Positions 46,330-57,983 of a DNA stretch of 64,000 nt are shown piece after piece. A program made the position numbers and the translations under genes. How positions within the stretch are numbered: position 1 is the stretch's first letter; each line of letters begins with the position of its first letter. The DNA comes from Amborella trichopoda. Its lineage: Eukaryota > Streptophyta > Magnoliopsida > Amborellales > Amborellaceae. The stretch lies in assembly GCF_000471905.2 (NCBI RefSeq), contig NW_006498137.1:890957-954956 (forward strand), in the 5' to 3' direction. The notes under the pieces were generated by a model that saw only the letters and a list, made by a program, of their open reading frames with translations, was not told where the DNA came from and ran no database searches.

Positions 46330-48500
46330 CGTATCTATGTGAGCACCTTGGTGAGAATATCTGCAACTTGATTTTCAGTACCAATGGATTTTGTCGCAAT
46401 TTCTTGATCTTCAATTTTCTCTTACAAAGTGAACGATTTCAATGTGCTTAGTCCTTCCATGATGAACTAGATTGATAGAAATAAAAATAATGCTACAGTT
46501 ATTACAATAAAGCAACAACTGAGAGATGTTCTGATCAAGGGCTCCCAATGGATGTTGAATCCAAGTTACTACAGTAGTAACTACTGACATAGATCTGTAA
46601 TCAGCTTTTTTGCTCAACCTAGGCACAGGTCTCTGCTTTCTGCTACTCCATGAAACCAGACTCCATCCGAAAAAGGCACATTAACCAGATATGTAGCAAT
46701 GAAAATCTAAATGCCTAACTGATGAGCATCGAAATAGGCAAGAAAGTGAGAGGATTGGAAGGAGTATCTCCTTAAGTATTTAGTAGGCCATCACCAGTGG
46801 TTGCTTTACTTAAGGAGTATCTCCTTAAGTATTTAGTAGGCCATCACCAGTGGTTGCTTTACTATATTTGAAGTACGTATTTCACAGCTTTTAAATAAGT
46901 AGAGTACAACGGATGCAAATAAAAATTGGGGTTTTTTTATATATATTTTCTTGAATTTTAGATTTGGTATTATTCATATTTTTAGTTTATTTGGGGTTAT
47001 TTTGTATTTTTTTGTTGTAGAGATTTGAGGGTATATAAGACATTTTTAGAATTTTAGGAGTTATCTTTGAAATAGAGAGAAATAGGAAGGACTATCTTAG
47101 AAGATATGTTCCAATCTTTAGAAAGTCAATCTTTAAGTAGAAATTGCAACTTTGATAAACATGTAGTTAGAAAGGTTGTCTTTTTTAGGAAAGAAAGGAT
47201 TTTTAGAAGGAGAGAGATAAATGAGTTTTATTTATTTATGTTATTATTTCTAAGTGTATTTAAAGGACGAGTCCCTCACTGTAAAGAGAGAGATTGGAAT
47301 TGAGTAAAGTTGATCTTATAAGAAGATCTTTTTAGGGGTGGATTCCCTTGCACACGTTGAGAGGGTATATTCTCTCAACCCTTTTTATTTTTATTATTCT
47401 GGTTATTATTTTTCTCCCTACATCAACAATGCAACGGTAAATTAAGAGAACTACTTCACTACAGAAGCAAAATCCAGTCGTGTAAATGTCGGGTATTGGA
47501 GTGCTCCAACAATATTGCGGCATTGTCGTGGATTAGAAACAAGTACACTTTCTTCTTCTCTCAGTCTCTGCTGAACATGTGCAAGATCATGACGGACCTA
47601 AAAAATTTTCATGCCACTGTGAGAAAGAAAATCTAAGGCGTCCCTACACTGAGAGAGAATAAGTGTAATAGCAATTCTATCCACTTCAAAATCAAGAAAA
47701 TAATTTAGGGAACCCAAATCTTTAATCTGAAATTTGGCATTTCAGAGATTCTTTACTGTTTGAATATGGTCACGCGACCTTCTGATAATAACAATATCAT
47801 CAACATAAAGAAGTAAAATCGTGATTCTATGCAAACTAGTGCAAATTGTGACTCTATGCAGTGCAAATTACTAATGAGTAGTCAATTGGATTACAACAAA
47901 ACCATGAGGGGCTATTTTTTTGCAGAAACTCCAAACCATGCTCGAAACTCCTATTTTTAGTATATAAATCGCCTAAGTGAGCACACATACCTTGAGTTTT
48001 CGGTCACCTATGCTGTACTACCAAGTGGCCATTCCATATAGATATCTTCCTTCATATCACCATAAAGAAAGGTATTAAACGAGCTGAAGATCCCAACAAT
48101 AAGTGATTGCTACAAAGAAGAAGACAATTTGAATGGTGTCCATTCGAACAATGGGGTTAAATGTTTCGTCATAATCCAAGCCAAGCCTTTTTCTTGAGTA
48201 TATTCCTTTGCTACCATGAGGACTTCAAAGCATTCAATGCTACCATCAGCTTTCTACTTTAATTTTATAAACCCATTTATAGCTACTACATTCTTGTCTG
48301 ATGATCAATCTACAATTTCACAAGTCTTGCACTTGTGCTATGCTTTCATCTCTCATTCATCACTTTAACCCATTGATAATTCATTCTTGAATTTTTGAAA
48401 CTATAAGGTTCAGCATGTTTTTTATCTGTCAAGAAGGTCTGGTGTTGAACTGAAAAGTTGTCATAGCTGACCCACTTATCTACCAGGATTTCGCACATGC
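46330..48500 (-). pseudogene. Copia reverse transcriptase and RNase H remains
   Basis: On the - strand from about 48400: FNTFLYGDMKEDIYMEWPLG (reverse transcriptase, about 48080-48020); LLYVDDIVIIRRSRDHI with the YVDD active site (about 47800-47750); AKFQIKDLGSLNYFLDFEVD; CRNIVGALQYPTFTRLDFA (47535-47480); after the AT-rich insert, AYFDAHQLG (RNase H, about 46735); LSKKADYRSMS; HHGRTKHIEIVHFVREN; and TENQVADILTKVLT ending in TAG (about 46385-46337). Multiple stops and frame changes make it inactive. A 45-bp tandem duplication (GAGTATCTCCTTAAGTATTTAGTAGG) lies at 46766-46860. Confidence 0.85.
46865..47440. mobile_element. AT-rich insertion inside the copia polymerase region
   Basis: The copia frame is interrupted between the region around 47480 (GALQYPTFTRLDFA) and the duplicated segment ending near 46860. 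The insert has LTR-like features on the + strand: GAGTCCCTCACTGTAAAGAGAGAG and TTAGGGGTGGATTCCCTTGCACACG. It may be a solo LTR; its exact borders and any target duplication were not resolved. Confidence 0.4.
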
Positions 48501-49049
48501 ATAGATCGGCGAACAAGAACAAGTGCCGAAATAGAAGGAGCAGAGAAGGGGTTTGACTGGGAATCAGGAACAGTAATGCTTTACAATGGTTTTATATGTG
48601 ATGACAAGTTCATCCCAACAAGGGCACACACCTAATGCCATTGATGGTGCCCATGTTATGGGAATGCTGAGAAGCAGACTATTTGTAACCAGCATTGCCA
48701 ACAAGCTCATGATTCTCAGCATCATCGATTGCACCATCATGGCTACTATTATTTGAGTGAATGCTAACCAGATAACCACGAGATGATGTGCAACTGGAGG
48801 AGGAGTTCCTGCTGCATGACTGTCCTTCATGAGAAGGAGCTAACCAAGGCCACATGGCAATAGTTTTTTTTTTGATAACTGCTGACGATTGTATTGATTG
48901 AAAGAAGAGAGGTACAAGGTTGATTCCTAGGTAGCCTCAGAGCCAAGGCACCTGGTAAAAAAGAATGGGTCTAAAGACCGTATACAAAAAAAGAACAAAA
49001 TGGGGTTATAGACTCCCCTTACAATATAGGCAGTTCATATACAAAAAGA

Positions 49050-52000
49050 AAGCAGAAAGGAGAACGAAAGAAAGAGAGAAAAGAAAGAGAGAGAAAAAAG
49101 AGAGAAGCAGGTCGTTAGCCGAAAGGGGACCCAGTTGAGGACTGTAAAAGGGAGGCCCTAACGGCTTCATGGGCCGCTGCTCCGTCCTTGGCGAGTTGAT
49201 CGGCGAGCCCGTTCGATGTCCTCGAGATATGAGTCCATGAGACTGGCATCTCCCTGCAAAGATAATCAATCTCATCATAAATAGATAAAAGGTACCAAGG
49301 TGGGGGCGCAGTCTTAGATGCCCAAGATATGATGTTTCTTGCGTCACCCTCTACAAGAAGAGAATGTCCCCAAGATTGGTCAAAATTCTATAGACCTCTA
49401 AAGGGGGCCATTGATTCTGCAAATTGCGCATCATGGATGCCGAGGTACTCCGAGAAGGAGAGGATAATGTTTTAGTTGTGATCCCTGAAGACCCCTCCTG
49501 CCCCGGCATGGCCCGGGTTGCCTAACGAGCAGCCATCAAAATTCAATTTTATAGTTCCTTGAGGATGAGGGTACCATCGGTATCTGACTTTGTTTTTCTT
49601 CGGGTTGTGGTAGAGAATCGAATCCCAACTGGATAAGAAAGATTCCATCGGAATTTCTCTGAAAGTATGATTTTGGGATGCCCAGAAGGTTACTGAGGAG
49701 GAAACATTAGAGAAGAGAGCAGCGACGGGATGGACCTTTCCACGAAAGATGCGGTCATTTCTTTCGATCCAAACAGTCCAAATTGTAGCAGCCACCGAAG
49801 CATTCCAGAGTAATCTACCCGCCTTCGGCCAGTGAGCAGCAAGGTTGAGGGCTATGAGATCCTTAACAGTCTGAGGTATAGCCCAATACACCCTGAACAG
49901 TTGAAGGACAAGGCCCCATAACTCAAAAGCCACCTTACAATGTAGAAAAAGATGATTGTTGGATTCCTCTTGACAAAGGCACATAGAGCACCTATTGGGA
50001 AGAGGGAGACCTTTTCTTTGGAGTTGATCCACAGTAAGGGCTTTGCTAGAACCAGCAATCCAAAGTTTGCACTTTAGGAGGTGCAATGGTCTTCCAAACC
50101 TGAGAAAGGTTGGAGGTGGGATTGAAAGGGAAGGTGGGGGGTTGTATGAGTTTGTTGTAGAAAGAGAGCACCGGGAAGTTCCCCGAGGGGGTCAGAGCCC
50201 ATACAATTCTGTCCCTTCCCTAGGCAGGGATGAAGGTATTGTAAAGCAAGGCTGAGAGAGAGAGGAATGGAAGGACTTCGTCCTCTCGAAGATCCCTCCT
50301 GAAAGAGGCCTGCCAACACCTTCTGTCTCCCACCAACCAGAATTTGTCTTCAACGGTAGCCTCTCTATTCAGCGCTAAAAGGAAAAGCGAAGGAAAGCAA
50401 TCTTTGAGGGGTAGATGGCCAATCCATAGATCAGACCAGAAGTGGACCATGGACCATAGAACCACTTCTTAGAGTGGTGGAAATGGACCTCCACACCCCA
50501 GAGGCATTAGACCGTTGTCTGGATTCGGGGATCCAGCAGAGGTTGGGAATATTGTACTTGTGTCTAAGGACTTGCACCCATAGGGAATCAGGATGGGTGG
50601 CGAGACGCCACCACCACTTTCCCAAGAGGGCAAGGTTGTGTTTTCTTAAGTTTCTGATGCCTAGTCCCCCTTGTTTTTTGGGAAGAAGAACTTTGTCCCA
50701 TGAGATCAGATGGTACTTAGACTTCTCTGCTTGACCCAACCATAGAAAGTCTCATGAGTTGTTCGAGGCGGTTAGCCACAGAGACCGGTAGATGGAAGAG
50801 AGACACCATGTAGACTGGTGCATTCGATAAAGTGGCTTTGATAAGGGTGGTCCGACCTACTTGGGACAAGAACCTCCCTTTCCAACCGGCCAGCCTTCAA
50901 TCCACCTTATCAATGAAATGAGACCAAAGACATTTCCTAGGTTTCCCGAGACCCAGAGGGAGGCCCAGGTAAGAAGTCGGGAGCTCCTCCACTTTACAAT
51001 CCCACCGAAGAATGAGATTGGGGGTAATAGCAACCCCCATCATCTTAGATTTTTCCATGTTGACCTTGAACCCTGTGGCCAACTGAAAGCATTTGAGAAA
51101 GATTCTTAGGTTTTCGACCTCAGTAGAAGAGGCATCAAGAAACACTAAGATATCATCTGCGTATTGCAGATGGGACACGATGGGCCCGACTCTTGAGGTG
51201 CTAAAACCTGAAAGAATTCCCTCTTGGTAGAGACGACCCAGGAACAACTAAAAACTTTTGCTGAAATCGCGAAAAGGAAGGGGGGAAGAGGAACCCCCTG
51301 GTGCAGCCTTTTCAAAGACTGGAAGTACCATTTGGGGGTACCATTGATGATGACAGAGAAGTAAGGGTGCGAGATACACCCATTAATCCAGTTGCACCAC
51401 CGGTTAGGGAAACCCATGTGTACCATAGACTCTAGCAATACCGCCCAATTAACATGGCCATAGGCCTTTTCCCAATCAGTTTTAAAAATAAGACCAAGTT
51501 TTTTGGAAAGGTGTCTAGAATAGATGCATTCGTGGGCAATCAACGCCCCATCTAGAAAATGTCTATCTTTAATGAATGCAGATTGTGTGGGGGAGCTAAC
51601 CGAAGGAGAACTTGCTGAAGTCTAGAAGCCAAGACCTTTGAGAGAATCTTCTAAGTAGAGTTGAGCAAACTTATAGGACGGAAATCATTAAGTTCTTCAG
51701 CCCCTTCACTTTTGGGGACAAGGGTGATGAAGGTAGAGTTTATCGTTTTGTTTAGGATACCCCGCTGGTAGAATTCAGTGAAGAAGCTTAAAAAGTCGGC
51801 TCGAAAACAGTCTCAAAAGACCTTGAAGTGGGGCCACAGGGAATCCGTCAGGGCTAGGGGCTTTGTCTTTAGCAAGTTCATCCAGGGCCTTGAGGATTTC
51901 CTCTTCGAGGAAAGGGCGCGAGCCAGCAAGCCCGATCCACCGACAGTGTTAAGAAGTCTAGGTCAAACATAATGGGTCTAGGACCAATGGGGGCAGTGTA

Positions 52001-53196
52001 AAGATTGCGGAAGAAATTGATAATTGCTGAAACAATCTCCGCCAACTAATCGAGGTATACATTATTAACTTTGATGATGGAGATATTATTGTCTCTCCTA
52101 CGACAATTGGCGATTCTATGGAAGTAACGGGTGTTGTGGTCCCCTGTTCTCAACCAATTGACCCTTGACCTCTAAAACCAGTAAATCTCTTCTTTTTTCA
52201 GGGTAGAGAGATACTCCAGTTTCGAATGGGTTCTGAGCTCACAGTGAGCGAGATTCTTCGATACTGTCCATTTCTTGTAGTTTCAAGAGGAGTTCAGCTT
52301 TGGTTTGAGAGAAATTTGTAGAAACCGAAGACCACCAGGACTTGAGAGAGGCTTTAAGTAACTGAAGCTTCAATTGAAGCCTGAATCCAGCTTTACCGTG
52401 AACCTGGGCCGAGAAAGAATACCACCACAAAGGAACGAGAGTGAAGAGGGACTTCTCTTCCAACCAGGCCAATTCGAATCTAAAAGGTTTAGGGCCCCTA
52501 ACATAAGGGGCAGTGGACAGAAGGATGGGACACTGGTTTAGGTAAGGCCACTGAGTGAGAACCTGGAAAAGTCTCCTCCCATTCAACTGAGAAAAGAAAC
52601 TTATCCAATTTTGAAAGAGAAGGTTGAGGGGAATGACTAGACCAGGTAAATCTATTACCTTGAAGAGGGATATCAAGGAGACAGTTCCTGGATATGAATT
52701 CTGAAAAGTGAACCATACCCTAGGAAATAAGGGTCGAGGAGTTACGCTCGTGAGACCAACGGGTGATATTAAAATCACCGCCCAGGCACCATATAGGGTT
52801 GGGGAGGGAAGCGACGTGGTCAAGTTCAGACCAAAGCCGCAACCTAGAAGACGAATCGCAGGGACCGTAAACAGCCGTAAATTTCCAAGGCAGGCCATCT
52901 GATACTCTACTAAGCAAAAGAGTCACCGAAAACTCCCCTATGAATGAGGAGATGAGGGCAGTTTGGATGGGGTCCCAAATGGCCCAAATACCCTCAGAGG
53001 CACCGACTGCGGGTAAGGCAACCCATTGGCAAGGTCGTCTACCCTAGACCTGGTGAACTTGGAAAAGGGTAGGGTCAAGGTTCTTAGTCTCAGAAATGGC
53101 TAGAACGGAGGGGCAGTATTTGGATGAAAGGTCCTTTAAGGTCGTCTTTTTCACGAGATGACCAAGGCCTCTGATATTCCAAGAGACCAGCTTCAT
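49050..53196 (-). pseudogene. LINE ORF2: endonuclease, reverse transcriptase, RNase H
   Basis: Start MKLVSWNIRGLG at 53196, the usual apurinic-endonuclease opening. Then come LAISETKN, VYGPCDSSSRLRLW and CLGGDFNITRW (52900-52740). Reverse transcriptase: LIFKTDWEKAYGHVNW (about 51490), GVPLPPFLF, HLQYADDILVF with the catalytic YADD (about 51170-51140) and SYLGLPLG. Next KSKYHLISWDKVLLPKKQGG and GIRNLRKHNLALLGKWWWR. The finger CSMCLCQEESNNHLFLHC lies at about 49990-49935. RNase H has LNFDGCSLGNPGHAGAGGVF, EGDARNIISWA and SRTSNGLADQLAKDG (49540-49180). Reading-frame breaks occur at several points, for example a stop after GGVFRDHN at 49472. Confidence 0.85.
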
Positions 53197-53269
53197 GAGG
53201 AGGAGCCGTTGGAAGGCAGAGAGGCAATCCTTGGGGAACGCCTCAGCGGGCACACTTGAAGGGGTGGCC

Positions 53270-55906
53270 TAGCAAAAGGGGGGGAGGGATCCTGGGGAAC
53301 GAGGGAAGAGAAGAGATTGAGAAGTTCCCTCTTTCCTTTGAAACCCACCTCCGAAGAGTGTTGAGAATCGACGAGGCACAGACAACTCGCTGAACTGCCA
53401 GGGGGCCTCGGCCCGGAACGCCATTTCCCGGTTCATATCCACCATGCTCTGAAAGTCTTTATCCAGCCCTTCCCCGTCGACTCCCTCAATGGCCGGAGTC
53501 ACCGAAGGGGGAGAGAAGGGTTCAGCGAGAGCAGCTTCAGAGAGGCCACGCCCATCCTCGTCGACTGCACAGGACAAGATGGGAGGGATGGGCACTTCGA
53601 GTTGGGAGGACAGGGGGCTGGAAACCGGCAGAGAAAAAGGGGAAAGCATGGGGTAAAGATCAAGGGGGAGGGGAGGGAGCACTCTAAGGGGTGCAGGGGA
53701 GAAGCCCCAGAGGGGGAAGGTGGGGAGGAGGGGTACACGGATGAGGTCAATGCGTATAGAAGGGAGGGTGCAAGGGCTAGGGTAGAGGGCAGCAACATGT
53801 GAGGGGAAGGGTAGGAGGGGAAGGAGGAGGACCCAAAGAAAGAGGAGAAGGAAGAGGGGGGAGGGGGGACAGAGGGAGAGAGAAGGGCAAGGGGGGGGGG
53901 ATAAGCTAGGCAGTGAGAGGCCAAAACAATAGGGTGAGAAAGGTAGAAGGGACCCAAACAGTGATGGCACAAGTGGACCTTGAGGACTCTAACCACCACA
54001 GGATGAGAACCAAAGGGGGGGGGGGGCCAACCAAGAAGGGTCGGCAAACTCCAGGTCCCAGGAGGGGTAGGTGGGGTCCATGAGAGCCAAGGGGGGAGAG
54101 GAACAAGAGGGAATCGAGGTGGGAGGGGGAGAAAGACCATAGAGGAAGCAGGGGGAACGAGGAGGAGTAGAAGGGGGGAGGAGGGACGAGGAGAGATAGA
54201 GGAGCGTCAAACTCTGTGCTAGGTCTCGAGGAGCTGCAGAGGTAGGAGGGAGGGAGGTAAAGCGGCTCTAGACCAGGGAAAACTGCCCCCGGTAATAAAT
54301 CCACCAACTCTCAAGGAGGGAAGCAGCCAAAAGGCAAAGAAGCCTCAGGATCACATAGACATGGAAGCCAGACCAGGAAAGCCCGACAGAGGAACCCGAA
54401 GAGGGGAGAGGGGGACAGCAGGTGGGCTGAGAGGGAGAGGGGCCCTGACTCGGGACAAGAGGATGGGTAGGAGAGGGGAAGGATAAAGGAGAGTAAAGGG
54501 GGGAGAGGAGGTGGCCACGTGGTGCGACATGACCAGCGAAAAGGAAGAAGAGGGTGGCGCCTTCAGAAGGGGTACAAAAGGCGAGGGGGTATCTTCGGAG
54601 ACCCCAGTCAAATCGTAGAGAAGCACGCAATGGACGACGCTTGGCCAGAGGGAGACAGAGGGAGAGACATCTAAGTAGGAGAAATATCGGGGAGGGGGCA
54701 CACGTCCTGTAACGAGGCAGCAGGGGAGGGCACGCGTTCGACAACGGGGCGGCTGAAGGGTACACTTCCATCAAAGGAGCTGCGGGTGGGGGACACCTAC
54801 CGAGAGAAGGAGAAGCATCGTTGTCCTTGCTGGACAGACAAGGAGCGAGGTTCTGGCCCAAAAGGGTTGACCCGCTGCCGCTCAGGTCGAGAGAGAGCAG
54901 CGAGAAGGTGGGTTGGAGGGGCAGAGGGTTGCAGAGGCAACCACGAGTGTTACCCCGGTCAGGCGGGCGGCAACGCCCCTTCCACAGGTGACCTTTCTTA
55001 GCCACCAAAGTCCAAGAGGCCTGTAATGCTGGCGGGACCTTAGCAGGGGCTGAATTGTGGAGGGGGGGGGAAGTCAGGGACTAAGAGACTGAGATGAGGA
55101 AGAAAAGGTCCCCAACTTGGAGCCACAAAACCTTGGGAATATGGGAAGGGTCCAAAAGTTCCACGAGGACTCTCATCGATCCAAGGGGTAGGGATGCAAG
55201 CGAAATCCAATGAATCGATACCAGAGACCCACACTCAGCGGCAAGTCGCTGGAAGTTACCGAGGACCACGCATGGAGAGGAATATGATGGAACGTGATCC
55301 AAACCCTCTATTTCTTGAAAGACCCTTCTAGGGGAGCCATGCCCGCAGAGAGCAGCGAGCACCTTTGAAGATGAACGAATAGGGGTAAGGAAGGGCGAGA
55401 AGCGTGCTATGAGAGGAGGGGAAAGAGAAAAGGATGTCACCTTTGGAGAGGTGACGGCAGGTGAGGTTTGGCAACCCCCAGTGGTTTTGCACAACCCTTT
55501 CAATACCCCTGATATCTTGGCGAGCTGGGCTGAAACTCCCAATAAGCGAAGCCTAGAGCTTAGGCTTAGATTTTTCAACCACATCAGGCAGAACTGAGAT
55601 AGCTGAGGGGATGAAAAGGGATCTGGAGGGACAGACATAGGTCTCCGAAGGAAATGGGGGTGGGGCGGTGACAAGGGGGAAATGCTGCTTGCGGGAGGAG
55701 GTGACCTTAGAGTAGGAAGCTCTAGGGGGGAGGTGCGAGGCTGGGAGGAAGTTTGGAACTGCGCATCGAGGGGACGACGAGGAGGGTTTGTGGTAGAGGG
55801 CGTAAACCTCCTCCCAGCACCTAGGAGGCGGAGCTGGGAGATGATGGGGGAGAGAGGGAACCTGGCCAGAGGGAGCGTGGCCAGAGGAGTGCTTCATACT
55901 AAACAT
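53270..55906 (-). pseudogene. LINE ORF1, frameshifted
   Basis: The frame starts MFSMKHSSGHAPSG at 55906 and continues in changing frames to about 53270. The best-preserved part (55600-55100) reads NLSLSSRLRLLGVSAQLAKI and later LASLPLGSMRVLVELLDPSH and VLWLQVGDLFF, which resembles the ORF1 nucleic-acid-binding protein of plant L1 elements. The rest is extremely proline/serine/leucine-rich in all frames because of C-rich composition, so the true frame is uncertain. No zinc knuckle was confidently seen. Confidence 0.55.
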
Positions 55907-55957
55907 GCAGATTAAGTTGCAGTTAGGTGATTTTCTTGTTGCTCCACATGGCTATAG

Positions 55958-56640
55958 TTACAGACTGCTGAAAAGAAGAATTAGCTTGCTGAATGGGAAT
56001 TTCACCAGCTTTAATACCAAAATTAGTCGGTCTAATGGGCATAACAAGATGTTCCCGATCAAAAAACGACTTGTCTAAAGATGTAGATACGCCAATTCTT
56101 TGGGACATTGATACTGTTGCTTTTTGGGACATGGATACCCTTTATAATCAACGGCGTAACCTACGATTCAGTATGCTTCAGCCCATGGTGAAATTTTATT
56201 TCATAAGGTCTTGTTAACATAAACATAACAAATGCTGCAGTAGGTTTTCAGGAAAGCATAATGAGGCGATAGTCTCCCAAACACCTTTATTGGCCATCAA
56301 TTTTATAAGATAAGTGGCGGTATGAAATGCCTCACTCCAAAGATCGCTACATACCCCACTCATATGCATAATAGTGTGCGGTTTCTGAGATATGATTGTG
56401 CTTATGCTCGACTATCCCATTTTGCTCCAACATTCGTGGGCAAGTCTTTTGATGATGTACTGCATTATCCAAGAGGAACATGGCAAAATCTTTGGATGTT
56501 ACTTTTGCTGGGGTTACATGGCCATTAAAAGGCCTTATGAGAGCATATACTAAGAATTTTTTATGTAGTGATGTGATGGCTCCAATAGGAGTGTGGTCCA
56601 GATAAATAACACCATGACTCACCTGAGATTCAACTGGCTA
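55958..56640 (-). pseudogene. Copia integrase C-terminal remains
   Basis: Reading on the - strand: LEQNGIVEHKHNHISETAHYY (the QNGI-ERKHRH motif of copia integrase, about 56420-56370), a frame change, ATYLI-type sequence, GVWETIA, and then after a gap SQRIGVSTSLDKSFFDR (about 56110-56060), which matches the end of the integrase C-terminal domain in copia polyproteins. The LINE insertion at 55943 lies immediately downstream. Confidence 0.75.
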
Positions 56641-57180
56641 GGCTCGGGTTGATGTCTAAAACCCTTAGCCCTGGGCATGTAGCACAACCGATAAGCGTTT
56701 GTAGGGCCATCCCGTGATGAGGTCAAAGAGATGTCCAAGATGGTTGGCCAGGGGACGGGGACTGAATGTGACCCCATTGTGCAGTGGTTGGCCCGAGAGG
56801 ACAAGGGCTAAAATCCTCATGTACACTAGATAGCCGTCTGGGAAGCAGCCATCTAGGGTATCGCGTACATGTGCGGAAGAGAAGGCTCCTTGCAACACTG
56901 GTTGTATTGGTAGAACCCATAAGATATTGTGTTAAATAGGACATGCACTTGTCCTCAGGGAGAAACCTGTAACCCATGGACTAAGATCGTGTCCCCTGGC
57001 TTTGATGGACCAAGCATGAACCTCTGCAATGGGTTGTGGGTCATGGGATCTATTTGAGAAGATAACAGTAGGATACGATTTCTAGAAAAATGGAGTCCTC
57101 AGTATATTAGTGGTGTCCTTGACTCCTTGGATCCAATTTGAGAGGTGGACTACATGACCTGAGCAAGTATATGTAGTTTA
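56641..57180. repeat. Dispersed repeat family, copy B, inside the copia element
   Basis: Related to 35264-35745 by GTCTAAAACCCTTAGCCCTGGGC and by later shared phrases in the same order. It interrupts copia sequence between the integrase remains and the 5' leader. Borders are approximate. Confidence 0.5.
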
Positions 57181-57733
57181 AAATTTTATTTCATTTATAC
57201 CGCCCAGATCACTTACAAGAGTCCAAATTACAACTTTTAATTCAAGAAAGGTACAAAATAATGTCAGGGATTCTCACTAGCATGCCACTTACAAAATTAC
57301 ATTCAATTTACAGATCAGAAAATTACATAGGATATGATTGACATCAAGAAAGCATGGGAAGATAAAAATACCAAATACCTTGCTAAGGGTCACCCCCAAG
57401 GACTTCCAACACCCCACACTAGATCTCCTCCACCGATGGCGCACGGGATCACAGTCTTAACCTTAAGGGAGAAAAGAGATGGAGATGAGATAGGATAGGC
57501 AAAATTAAGGTTTGTAAAATGCTAGATCTGATTTGACGTCTTCAAATCTGATTTGGGAGAAAATTTAATACGAAAGGAGAAGTAGTAGAAGAGAGGGGAG
57601 TTTGCTTAGGGTTTAGGAAAAAGAAGTAAAAAAAATAAAAGAGATTAGGGTTTGAAGAAATAGGCTTCACAAGATGATTAATAGGATTAGAAATAGGTCA
57701 ATCTGAGACTTGGATCCTCTCGCTTAGATAACA

Positions 57734-57983
57734 TGTGAAGCTTTATCAAAAAGGAAGAGAAGAAGGATAAGAGGAAAATGTGTTGGAAGAGAAGAAGGTT
57801 GAATCATCCCTCACCGCCAGTGTTGAGACCATGAGACTGATATATTCAATGTGTGTCTGTACTAGGGTTAGGAGCAATTTACTCTTATATGCTTATTCAC
57901 ATGAGAAATTACAATGAAATAAGTTAAATGAGCAATAGACGTAAGTGAATATTATAACCATGCCCCAATACAAAGAGAAAACA
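57734..57983 (-). repeat. 5' LTR of the copia element
   Basis: This 250-bp repeat is uninterrupted. It shares GTGA(A/G)GCTTTA(T/A)CAAAA, GGATAAGAGGAA, GTGTTGAGACC, GGAGCAATTTA(A/C)TCTTAT, ATGAGAAATTACAATGA and AATAGACGTAAGT with 44775-44990. Confidence 0.8.

Larger units (their letters stand above)
48864..55943 (-). mobile_element. L1-type LINE, near full length, 7.1 kb
   Basis: The element is flanked by CCACATGGCAATAG (48850-48863) and CCACATGGCTATAG (55944-55957), a 14-bp target duplication with one change. The 3' end has a short poly-A (T-run at 48864-48873 on the + strand). ORF1 begins close to the 5' border (55906) and ORF2 carries endonuclease, reverse transcriptase, a CCHC-like finger and RNase H in the standard plant L1 order. 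Frameshifts and stops are scattered, so it is dead, but the length suggests a fairly recent arrival. It is inserted in the copia element and shares its orientation. Its GC content is higher than that of the surroundings. Confidence 0.9.
44775..57983 (-). mobile_element. Ty1/copia retrotransposon, decayed and multiply interrupted
   Basis: The 5' LTR is 57734-57983 and the 3' LTR is 44775-46249 (split by hAT copy B). On the - strand the LTR starts TGTTTTCTCTTTG and ends AAGCTTCACA; the 5' LTR is followed by TGTTATCTAAGCG, a degenerate initiator-Met tRNA primer site. Integrase C-terminal, reverse transcriptase and RNase H remains follow in copia order. Insertions inside it are the dispersed repeat at 56640-57180, the L1 LINE at 48864-55943, an AT-rich insert at about 46865-47440 and hAT copy B. 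Without these it would be about 4 kb. No clean 5-bp target duplication is seen (GTTCT versus TCTCA). It lies upstream of the exon at 43842 and in the same orientation, so it is probably intronic. Confidence 0.8.

Noticed and set aside
53499-55008. Several long proline/leucine/serine-rich frames on the - strand
   Set aside because: Overlapping frames of C-rich LINE ORF1 sequence; at most one can be the original frame and none has an independent motif.
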